Positions 6,428-11,961 of a DNA stretch of 11,961 nucleotides are shown here, piece by piece. Below the pieces are notes generated by a model, which was not told the origin of the DNA, did not search any database, and saw only the letters and a list, made by a program, of their open reading frames with translations. This DNA comes from Pseudomonadota bacterium. GTDB lineage: Bacteria > Pseudomonadota > Gammaproteobacteria > UBA5335. The DNA is taken from NCBI GenBank assembly GCA_021783685.1, contig JAJXTQ010000028.1, positions 1 through 11,961 on the forward strand, read 5' to 3'. Within the stretch, counting starts at the first letter, position 1. Every line of letters starts with the position of its first letter. The translations under genes were made by a program, and so were the position numbers.

Positions 6428-8224
6428 ATGCTGCTGCGCTACCAAGTCGAAACCGTTTCGTGTGTCGAACATCGCTATCGGGTGCACTGCCATTTGCCCG
6501 AAGCGCTGCCCGATCAACGACTGCGTCTGCCCGCCTGGATCCCCGGCAGCTACCTGATCCGCGATTTCGCCCGGCATCTGATCCATTGCTCGGCCCGGGA
6601 TGCGGCCGGCCGCGCGCTGGCGGTGACCAAGCGCGACAAGTCCACCTGGCAGGTGGCGCATGCCGGAGGTGCCCTCGAACTGGTCTGGGAGATCTACGCC
6701 CGCGATGGCTCGGTGCGCGGAGCCTGGCTCGATCGCGAATGGGGGTTCTTCAACGGCACCAGTGTGTTTCTGGAGCCGCTCGATGTGGCGGTGACACGCA
6801 TCGAGGTCGATATCGCCGCGCCTGATCCCGCTTGGGAACTGGCCACGGCGCTCACCCCCGTAACGGTCGACGCCCGGGGATTCGGGCGCTACACGGCGCC
6901 GGACTACGAAACGCTGCTCGACAGTCCGGTGCTGATGGGGCCGCTGACGCGCCGATCCTTCGAGGTGGCGGGCGCGCCGCATCATCTGCACCTGCTCGGC
7001 ATCGATCCGGGGATGGATGTGGCCCGGCTGGCGACCGATCTGGCGCGCATCTGCGCCTGGCAGGCGGCGCTGTTCGGTGCGTTGCCCATGGACCGCTATC
7101 ACTTCCTGCTGCGGCTGGCCGGCGAGGGCTATGGCGGCCTGGAACACCGGCTGAGTTCGGCGCTGCTGGCCCAGCGCAAGACGCTGCCGCTGGTCGGCGA
7201 GGCCGGGGTTGCGGACGACTACGCCGAACTGCTGGGACTGTGCAGCCACGAATATTTCCACAGCTGGCTCGTCAAGCGCATCCGGCCCGCACCGCTGGCA
7301 CGCGCGGATCTCACGACCGAGACCTACACCCGACAGCTCTGGGTCTTCGAGGGCATCACCTCCTACTACGACGAACTGGCCCTGCTGCGCGCGGGCTGCA
7401 TCACGCAGGCCCAGTATCTGGGCCGACTGGCGCGCACCCTGACGCGGCTCGCGCGCACGCCGGGGCGCCTCAACGACAGCGTGGCCGATGCCAGCTTCGA
7501 TGCCTGGATCAAGCTCTACAAACCCGACGAGGCGACGCCCAACCACACTGTCAGCTATTACACCAAGGGCGGCGTGATCGCCTTGTGTCTCGATCTGCTG
7601 CTGCGCCGCGAATCGGCGGGCTCTCTGAGCCTCGACGACATCCTGCGGGCCTTGTGGGCCCGTCATGGCGCGACCGACGTGCCGCTCCCCGAAGGCGGCT
7701 TCGAGGCCTTGGTGGCGGAGCTGGCCGGGGAGGCCGTGGCCGGGCCGCTGTGCGACTGGGTTTATGGACGGGGGGAACTGCCGGTCGCGGCGCTCTTGGC
7801 GCCCTTCGGCGTGACGCTGCGCTGGGCCGGCGCGCGCGATGCCCGTGACAGGGGCGGATACGGTCCGCCGCCGGTCGCCGCTCGGCGGCGCGATGCCGGT
7901 TTCAGGTGGCGGGCGACGGGCGAGGGCTTGCGCGTCGAATGGCTGGCGCCCGGCGGTGCGGCGGCCCGCGCCGGCATGGCCTGCGGCGATGTGCTGGTGG
8001 CACTGGAAGGGCGGCGCCTGGACGCCGAACGGCTGGAACGCCTGCTGCAGATCGACGGCGCGGGCGCGCCGATGACGGTGCACGGGTTCCGCGACGATCG
8101 TCTGACGACCTATGCGCTGGTGCCCGATGCCGCGCCGCAGGACACCTGCTGGCTCGAACTGCGCGGTGATGGTGCTGCGCCGAGCGCCCCCGGCCTCGAT
8201 TGGCTCGGCGGTGTGCGTGGGTGA
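6428..8224 (+). CDS. M61 family (glycyl aminopeptidase-like) metallopeptidase with PDZ domain
   Basis: This 598-residue peptidase has no signal peptide, so it is probably cytosolic. The N-terminal beta-sandwich part carries LRLPAWIPGSYLIRDFARH, typical of M61 proteins. The zinc site is HEYFH (274-278): His274 and His278 are ligands and Glu275 the catalytic residue. The third ligand is probably Glu308 in LWVFEGITSYYDEL. GYGGLEHRLSS before it is also a family motif. A helical region follows, then a PDZ-like domain (about 491-565) with LRVEWLAPGGAAARAGMACGDVLVALEG. M61 enzymes act as aminopeptidases with a preference for Gly or Ala in characterised members; the natural substrate here is unknown. 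The start MLLRYQVETV is supported by immediate family similarity, and the ribosome site is weak (GGATGA, 6419-6424). plsY follows after 35 nt. Confidence 0.92.
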   Translation: MLLRYQVETVSCVEHRYRVHCHLPEALPDQRLRLPAWIPGSYLIRDFARHLIHCSARDAAGRALAVTKRDKSTWQVAHAGGALELVWEIYARDGSVRGAWLDREWGFFNGTSVFLEPLDVAVTRIEVDIAAPDPAWELATALTPVTVDARGFGRYTAPDYETLLDSPVLMGPLTRRSFEVAGAPHHLHLLGIDPGMDVARLATDLARICAWQAALFGALPMDRYHFLLRLAGEGYGGLEHRLSSALLAQRKTLPLVGEAGVADDYAELLGLCSHEYFHSWLVKRIRPAPLARADLTTETYTRQLWVFEGITSYYDELALLRAGCITQAQYLGRLARTLTRLARTPGRLNDSVADASFDAWIKLYKPDEATPNHTVSYYTKGGVIALCLDLLLRRESAGSLSLDDILRALWARHGATDVPLPEGGFEALVAELAGEAVAGPLCDWVYGRGELPVAALLAPFGVTLRWAGARDARDRGGYGPPPVAARRRDAGFRWRATGEGLRVEWLAPGGAAARAGMACGDVLVALEGRRLDAERLERLLQIDGAGAPMTVHGFRDDRLTTYALVPDAAPQDTCWLELRGDGAAPSAPGLDWLGGVRG

Positions 8225-8259
8225 AAGCCTTTTTCGACTGACTCGGGGAATGTCGTGAC

Positions 8260-8892
8260 ATGGGGCTCTTGATCAAGCTGTTGCTGAGCTATCTGCTGGG
8301 GTCGGTGCTGGGCAGCCTGTTGCTCGGCCGGCTGCGGGGCGTCGACGTGCGCCAGCACGGCAGCGGCAACGCGGGCGCGACCAACGCCTTGCGCGTGCTG
8401 GGGCGGGGCATGGCGGTCGCGGTGCTGGCGATCGACGCCGGCAAGGGCGTGCTGGCGGTCACCCTGATTCCGGCCTTGCCCTTCGGGCCCGGGCCGGCGC
8501 TGTCCTGGGTACCGATCCTGTGCGCCTTCGCGGTCGTGCTGGGGCATGTCTATCCCGTCTTTCATGGTTTCAAGGGCGGCAAGGGCGCCGCGACCCTGAT
8601 CGGGGTGGTGCTGGGCCTGATGCCGATGGGGGCGGCGTGGGTCTTCGCCGGCTGGCTGCTCGTGCTGGTCCTGACGGGCTATGTGGGGCTCGCCACCTTG
8701 TGCGCGGCGCTCGTCGCGCCGGTCTATGTGGCCGCCGCCATCCCCGCCGGCCTGGCCTCCCCGCTGGGCGCCTTCGCGCTGATCATGGCGGCGTTCGTCT
8801 TTTACACCCATCGCGAAAACATCCGGCGGCTTCTGGGCGGCAACGAAAACCGCTTCGAGCGCGTGATGCTGCTGCGGCGGCTGCGAGGCTAG
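8260..8892 (+). CDS. plsY: Glycerol-3-phosphate acyltransferase PlsY
   Basis: This integral inner-membrane enzyme (210 residues, normal for the family) transfers an acyl group from acyl-phosphate to glycerol-3-phosphate, the first step of phospholipid synthesis in PlsX/PlsY organisms. Several hydrophobic helices are visible. The three conserved cytosolic motifs are present: GSGNAGATNALRVLG near residues 34-48, FHGFKGGKGAAT near residues 103-114 and YTHRENIRRLLGGNENR near the C-terminus. GGGGAA (8245-8250) lies 9 nt before the ATG. The gap after the M61 gene shows no clear terminator, only a weak GGCT/AGCC pairing before five T. birA starts 3 nt after the stop, so the two are co-transcribed. 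Confidence 0.96.
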   Translation: MGLLIKLLLSYLLGSVLGSLLLGRLRGVDVRQHGSGNAGATNALRVLGRGMAVAVLAIDAGKGVLAVTLIPALPFGPGPALSWVPILCAFAVVLGHVYPVFHGFKGGKGAATLIGVVLGLMPMGAAWVFAGWLLVLVLTGYVGLATLCAALVAPVYVAAAIPAGLASPLGAFALIMAAFVFYTHRENIRRLLGGNENRFERVMLLRRLRG

Positions 8893-8895
8893 GGC

Positions 8896-9897
8896 ATGAC
8901 CGCCGACGGCGCCGAGCTGTCAGAGGCGCAGGGTCGGCTGATCCGCGCCCTGGCGCCGGGCGAGATCGTCTCGGGGGCCGATCTCGCGCGCATCCTCGGT
9001 GTCAGCCGCACGGCGGTCTGGAACCGTCTGCATCGGCTCGCGGCGCTGGGCGTCACGGTCGCGTCGGTGCGGGGGCGTGGCTACCGGCTGGCCGCGCCGC
9101 TCGAGCTGCTGGACCGGGACCTCATCCTGGCGGGACTTGCGCCCGAGATCGCGGCCCGGATCGGGGCGTTTCACCTGCCCTTTGCCGTCGACTCCACCAA
9201 CGCGGCGCTGCTGCGCCTGCCCGGATCGCCGCAGCCGCGCGTCTGCCTCGCCGAATATCAGTGGGCGGGGCGGGGTCGCCGCGGCCGCGCCTGGCAATCG
9301 CCTCTGGGCGCCCAGATCCCCCTGTCGATCGGTTATGGCTTTGCCGCGCTGCCCGCCGACTTCGCCGGTTTGGGTCTGGCCGTCGGCGTGATGGCGGCGC
9401 AGGCCTTGCAGCGGCTGGGCGCCCCGGACATCGGTCTGAAATGGCCCAACGATCTTCTCTGGCAGGGGCGCAAGCTCGGCGGCGTGTTGATCGAATTGCG
9501 GGGCGAGGCGGGCGGGCCCTGCGATGTCGTGGTGGGCGTCGGGGTCAATGTGCAGCTTCCCGACCCGCCCGCGGGCCTGATCGACCAACCCTGGACGGAT
9601 CTCGGCCGCATCCTGGGAGGCGCCCGACCCCACCGCAACCGCGTCGCCGCGGCCCTCATCGGCGCCTTGATCCCCGGGCTGGATCGCTTTGCGGAGGAGG
9701 GGCTGGCGCCGTTCCTCGCGGCGTTTCGCCGTATCGACGTGCTGGCCGGCCGGCGGGTCCGGGTGGAACAGCGCGGGGACTGGCTGGAAGGCATCGCGCG
9801 GGGCGTCAGCGAACGTGGCGCCTTGCTGCTCGAAGACGCTGCGGGCATCCGGCCGTACTGGTCCGGCGAGGTGAGCGTGCGGGAGCTCGGCCGATGA
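8896..9897 (+). CDS. birA: Bifunctional biotin-[acetyl-CoA-carboxylase] ligase / biotin operon repressor BirA
   Basis: This 333-residue protein would activate biotin to biotinyl-AMP and attach it to the biotin carrier protein of acetyl-CoA carboxylase. It keeps an N-terminal winged helix-turn-helix (about 22-65, SGADLARILGVSRTAVWNRL), so it probably also represses biotin genes. The ligase domain shows DSTNAALL (near 99), the biotinyl-AMP loop GRGRRGRAW (125-133), KWPNDLLW (Lys182-Trp189) and GRKLGGVLIE (Lys193). GVGVNVQLP follows, and a small C-terminal SH3-like domain ends the protein. GAGG (8885-8888), inside the end of plsY, lies 7 nt before the ATG. The stop overlaps the coaX start (ATGA, 9894-9897), so translation is probably coupled. 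No biotin synthesis gene is in the window. Confidence 0.97.
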   Translation: MTADGAELSEAQGRLIRALAPGEIVSGADLARILGVSRTAVWNRLHRLAALGVTVASVRGRGYRLAAPLELLDRDLILAGLAPEIAARIGAFHLPFAVDSTNAALLRLPGSPQPRVCLAEYQWAGRGRRGRAWQSPLGAQIPLSIGYGFAALPADFAGLGLAVGVMAAQALQRLGAPDIGLKWPNDLLWQGRKLGGVLIELRGEAGGPCDVVVGVGVNVQLPDPPAGLIDQPWTDLGRILGGARPHRNRVAAALIGALIPGLDRFAEEGLAPFLAAFRRIDVLAGRRVRVEQRGDWLEGIARGVSERGALLLEDAAGIRPYWSGEVSVRELGR

Positions 9898-10640
9898 GGC
9901 TGTTGCTGGATCTGGGCAATAGCCGGATGAAATGGGCTGCGCACGCGCCGGGCGCGCCGGATTTCATCGCACGCGGCGCGGTGCCGTACGGGGCCGGGTC
10001 GATCGTGGATCGATGGCCGCTGGCGCAGCCGCCGGAAGCGGTCTGGCTGTGCAGCGTGGCCGGTCCAGCGCGGACCGAGGCCGTGGCGCAGACCGTGAGC
10101 CGGTCGTGGGGCGCGCCGGTACACCCGATCGCCTCTCAGCCCGCGGGCTTCGGCGTGCGTACGGCCTATGCCGAACCGCAGCGGCTGGGCGCCGATCGCT
10201 GGGCGGCGCTGGTGGGCGCGCGATCGCTCGGCTCAGGCCCGGTCTGCATCCTCGGTCTGGGTACGGCGCTGACCGGCGATCTGCTGGATGCGCAAGGCCG
10301 GCACCTGGGCGGCATCATCGCGCCGGGACGGCAGTTGCTCCGGCGCAGCCTGCGCGCCGGCACGGCGCAGGTCGTCACGGACGCGCCGGCACCGGAGGTC
10401 GAGGACGGCGAGGAGGGTGTGGGTCGCACGACCGATGACTGCGTCGCCTGGGGCGTGACCCACAGCCTGATCGGTTGCTGCGCGCGCATTGCGGAAGTGG
10501 CGCGGGCGCGCCTGGGCGCCGATGTGGCGCTGCTGCTGACCGGCGGCGATGCGTCCTGGGCGCAGCCGCTGTTGCCCTTCGCGAGCCGGATCGAGCCCGA
10601 TCTGGTGCTCCGGGGGCTGGCGGTGATCGCCGATGACTAG
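9894..10640 (+). CDS. coaX: Type III pantothenate kinase CoaX
   Basis: This 248-residue cytosolic kinase phosphorylates pantothenate, the first step of coenzyme A synthesis. It belongs to the ASKHA fold: the phosphate-1 motif is LLLDLGNSRMKW (Asp6), GADRW carries the likely catalytic base Asp101, and the phosphate-2 region is GTALTGD (123-129). GGIIAPGRQLLRRSL and a C-terminal LLLTGGDA follow. In many homologues an Asp sits two residues before the GTA motif; here that position is Gly121. GGGAG (9881-9885) lies 8 nt before the ATG, which overlaps the birA stop. The pairing with birA is common in beta- and gammaproteobacteria. The SPOR gene starts inside its last codons (8-nt overlap). Confidence 0.96.
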   Translation: MRLLLDLGNSRMKWAAHAPGAPDFIARGAVPYGAGSIVDRWPLAQPPEAVWLCSVAGPARTEAVAQTVSRSWGAPVHPIASQPAGFGVRTAYAEPQRLGADRWAALVGARSLGSGPVCILGLGTALTGDLLDAQGRHLGGIIAPGRQLLRRSLRAGTAQVVTDAPAPEVEDGEEGVGRTTDDCVAWGVTHSLIGCCARIAEVARARLGADVALLLTGGDASWAQPLLPFASRIEPDLVLRGLAVIADD

Positions 10641-11292
10641 TGTCCTGCGCATGGTGGTGTTGAGTCTGGTCTTGGGCGCGCTATTGCTCGGCGTCTGGCA
10701 GTTGCGCTCGCGGGAACCGCGAGGCTCCGAGCGGCCCGTCGCGGCGCTGCAGCCGCTCGTCGCGAACACCGCTGCGCCGCCGATGACCGCCTCGGCACAG
10801 ACCGAAAGCCCCGCGGTCGCCGCCGGAGAGGAAGCGCCTGCGCCGGCCGACCCGTCGCCGGTCCGGTGCTGGCGGATCGGTCCCCTGGACGAGATCGCGT
10901 TGCGCGCCGCGAAAACGCGTTTCGCAGCGCCGGAATTCACTGCCGCCGTCGCGCAGGAGGTGCAGCGCGACAAGGTGGCCGACTGGATTTACCTCCCGCC
11001 CCGGCCCACGCTCGCGGCAGCGCGCGAGGAGGAACGGCGCTTGCGCGATTTGGGTGTCCAGGATCTGGCGGTGGTGACCAGTGGCATGATGCGCAACGGG
11101 CTGTCGCTCGGGGTCTACGCGGAGGCGGGCGGCGCGCTGCGACGCATGGCGGAATTGAGGAGTCTGGGCGTCGAGGCCCGGATCGAGCCCCGTTACCGGG
11201 AGCGGCAGCGGGCCTATCTGAGGGTTCGCGCGGTCGAGGCGCCCCGCTTTGCCGGGGTGGCGGTGGTTCGAACCGCCGAATGTCCCCCGTGA
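10633..11292 (+). CDS. SPOR-domain-like membrane-anchored protein
   Basis: This 219-residue protein has one N-terminal hydrophobic anchor (about 5-23, LRMVVLSLVLGALLLGVW). A low-complexity Pro/Ala/Glu/Ser linker follows to about residue 75. The folded part begins with RCWRIGPL and ends with GLSLGVYAEAGGALRRMAEL, LGVEARIEPRYRERQRAYLRVR. The last section has the layout of a SPOR domain, which binds denuded glycan strands of peptidoglycan, usually at the division site. The predicted topology is a short cytosolic end with the C-terminus in the periplasm. A SPOR-like gene right after birA-coaX is a recurrent arrangement in gammaproteobacteria. The start overlaps coaX by 8 nt and has no strong ribosome site of its own, so coupled translation is likely. 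The SPOR assignment comes from pattern and context, not from a profile search. Confidence 0.75.
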   Translation: MTSVLRMVVLSLVLGALLLGVWQLRSREPRGSERPVAALQPLVANTAAPPMTASAQTESPAVAAGEEAPAPADPSPVRCWRIGPLDEIALRAAKTRFAAPEFTAAVAQEVQRDKVADWIYLPPRPTLAAAREEERRLRDLGVQDLAVVTSGMMRNGLSLGVYAEAGGALRRMAELRSLGVEARIEPRYRERQRAYLRVRAVEAPRFAGVAVVRTAECPP

Positions 11293-11330
11293 CGATCGGA
11301 TCGGCACAGGTTTCAGGTGGGTCTTGAGAA

Positions 11331-11342
11331 GATCGGCCGATC
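11331..11342. repeat. 12-bp perfect palindrome within a GATCGG-rich gap
   Basis: GATCGGCCGATC reads the same on both strands. It sits in the 102-nt gap between the SPOR gene and the sulfotransferase-like gene. Related units lie close by: GATCGG at 11294 and 11299, and again inside the palindrome. GATCGGC (11299-11305) can also pair with GCCGATC (11336-11342) as a 7-bp stem with a 30-nt loop. No T-run follows, so it is a poor terminator. It may be an operator for the downstream gene or a chance result of GC-rich composition. Confidence 0.35.
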
Positions 11343-11394
11343 GGTCGACAACCAAGCGGGCAGCACTCCCTATTTCTTGAAGCGGACACGGCAC

Positions 11395-11961
11395 ATGAGC
11401 GACGGCGAACAGCTTGATCGACCGGCCCTGCAGCAGCGGGCCGATTCCGGGACCGGGGCGGAACCGATCTCGAGCCAGGCGTTGCAGGTACTGCGACCCA
11501 AGCGCCGCAACCTGCTCGACGGCTTCGTCGACATCGGCGACTTCAAGACACGCCCTGCCGGTACCATCGACTTCCGGCAGGTGTGGGCGCGCGCGTCGAG
11601 CCGCCTGACCCCCTATTGCTTCGACGCCACCAAAGAGCGGGTCGTCTTTGTCGAGACCCGCGAGCCGATCGATCTGACCGAGGATCATCCCTTCTTCTAC
11701 GAGGCGCAGCGTCGCCACGCCGGCATGCTTTATGCAGTGCCCTACGCGGGGGTGGTGGCGCTCGCCGAAGAGACGTCCGCAGGCTGGCGCGACACGCCGG
11801 TCGTGTTCCTCCACAGCACGGGTCGGTGCGGTTCGACCCTGCTGTGCCGGCTGCTGGGCGATGCCGCGGCGACGGTGTCGGTGTCGGAACCGGATTTCTA
11901 CAGCCAGCTCGTCCTGTTGCGCGATGGGGCAAGCCCGGCCGCCGAGGCGCGGCTTGGCGCC
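11395..11961 (+). CDS. Sulfotransferase-like P-loop protein, 5' part (runs off the window)
   Basis: An open frame without stop runs from ATG 11395 to the right edge, giving 189 residues. After a variable first 30 residues comes a region with RRNLLDGFVDIGDF, a TPYCFDATKERVVFVE strand and HPFFYEAQRRHAGMLYAVPY. Then VVFLHSTGRCGSTLLCRLLG appears, with His140 to Leu150 forming the GRCGSTLL loop. This resembles the 5'-phosphosulfate-binding loop of PAPS-dependent sulfotransferases (compare SGRSGSTLL in TPST-like and bacterial members). SEPDFYSQ further on fits the partner-residue region after that loop. The acceptor cannot be told, and the 3'-phosphate motif would lie beyond the window. No strong ribosome site precedes the ATG; TTG at 11377 is an alternative start. 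Codon use looks like the neighbours. An uncharacterised P-loop ATPase is the alternative reading. Confidence 0.65.
   Translation, partial: MSDGEQLDRPALQQRADSGTGAEPISSQALQVLRPKRRNLLDGFVDIGDFKTRPAGTIDFRQVWARASSRLTPYCFDATKERVVFVETREPIDLTEDHPFFYEAQRRHAGMLYAVPYAGVVALAEETSAGWRDTPVVFLHSTGRCGSTLLCRLLGDAAATVSVSEPDFYSQLVLLRDGASPAAEARLGA

Noticed and set aside
6062..8083. Long antisense open frame of 673 codons opposite the glycine-zipper lipoprotein and M61 genes
   Set aside because: It covers two recognised genes and a terminator, and its translation shows no family motif. It mirrors the third-position GC bias of the + strand.
8180..8235. Terminator between the M61 gene and plsY (AGCC followed by five T)
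   Set aside because: Only a 4-bp GGCT/AGCC stem with a long loop is available, so read-through into plsY is more likely.
8520..9893. N-terminal extension of the coaX frame back to 8520
   Set aside because: The stretch before 9894 is a shadow of plsY and birA. The CoaX phosphate-1 motif begins right at Met 9894, which has its own ribosome site.
1..11961. tRNA or rRNA genes, CRISPR arrays, insertion sequences, phage or toxin-antitoxin genes
   Set aside because: No regularly spaced repeats, transposase motifs, cloverleaf-like sequences or terminal inverted repeats were seen. The tRNA genes that can follow birA-coaX-SPOR in some gammaproteobacteria are absent from the 102-nt gap.

Overview
The window is very GC-rich, densely coded, and every recognised gene lies on the + strand. 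Gene content suggests a proteobacterium, most likely a gammaproteobacterium of Chromatiales or Ectothiorhodospiraceae type. The pointers are the birA-coaX-SPOR gene order, a cytosolic-type M61 peptidase with a PDZ domain, and an NrtABC-type nitrate uptake system with a NasS-like sensor. This placement is an inference from gene content, not from a marker gene.

Region 1 (1-4726) is a nitrate/nitrite uptake and sensing operon. It opens with an RNA leader (about 1-104). The leader has a 5-bp hairpin with an A1/G4 hexaloop, the hallmark of ANTAR-protein targets, whose 3' arm is shared with a strong Rho-independent terminator. The two folds exclude each other. A second A1/G4 hexaloop sits at the very left edge. 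Behind the leader comes a signal-less NrtA homologue (probable NasS, the cytosolic nitrate sensor that holds the ANTAR antiterminator NasT). It is followed by a secreted NrtA-type binding protein, a NrtB permease and a short NrtD-type ATPase. A 12-bp hairpin lies between nrtA and nrtB and may keep binding-protein mRNA in excess. No ANTAR protein gene and no nitrate or nitrite reductase gene lies in the window.

Region 2 (4727-6428) holds two envelope lipoproteins: an orphan CsgG-like protein and a SlyB/Pcp-like glycine-zipper protein. They are separated by a perfect 9-bp terminator, so they are probably separate transcription units.

Region 3 (6428-11292) is a tightly packed, housekeeping-like cluster: M61 peptidase with PDZ domain, plsY (phospholipid acyltransferase), birA (biotin ligase/repressor), coaX (type III pantothenate kinase) and a membrane-anchored SPOR-like protein. 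From plsY on, genes are 3 nt apart or overlap, which points to one operon. BirA and CoaX both serve coenzymes used in fatty-acid synthesis, and PlsY uses the acyl products.

Region 4 (11293-11961) has a 102-nt gap rich in GATCGG motifs, then the 5' part of a gene with a sulfotransferase-type P-loop that runs off the right edge.

The most interesting element is the leader RNA in front of the nitrate operon. It suggests nitrate-dependent transcription antitermination in which the sensor NasS is itself made under the control of the antiterminator it holds.
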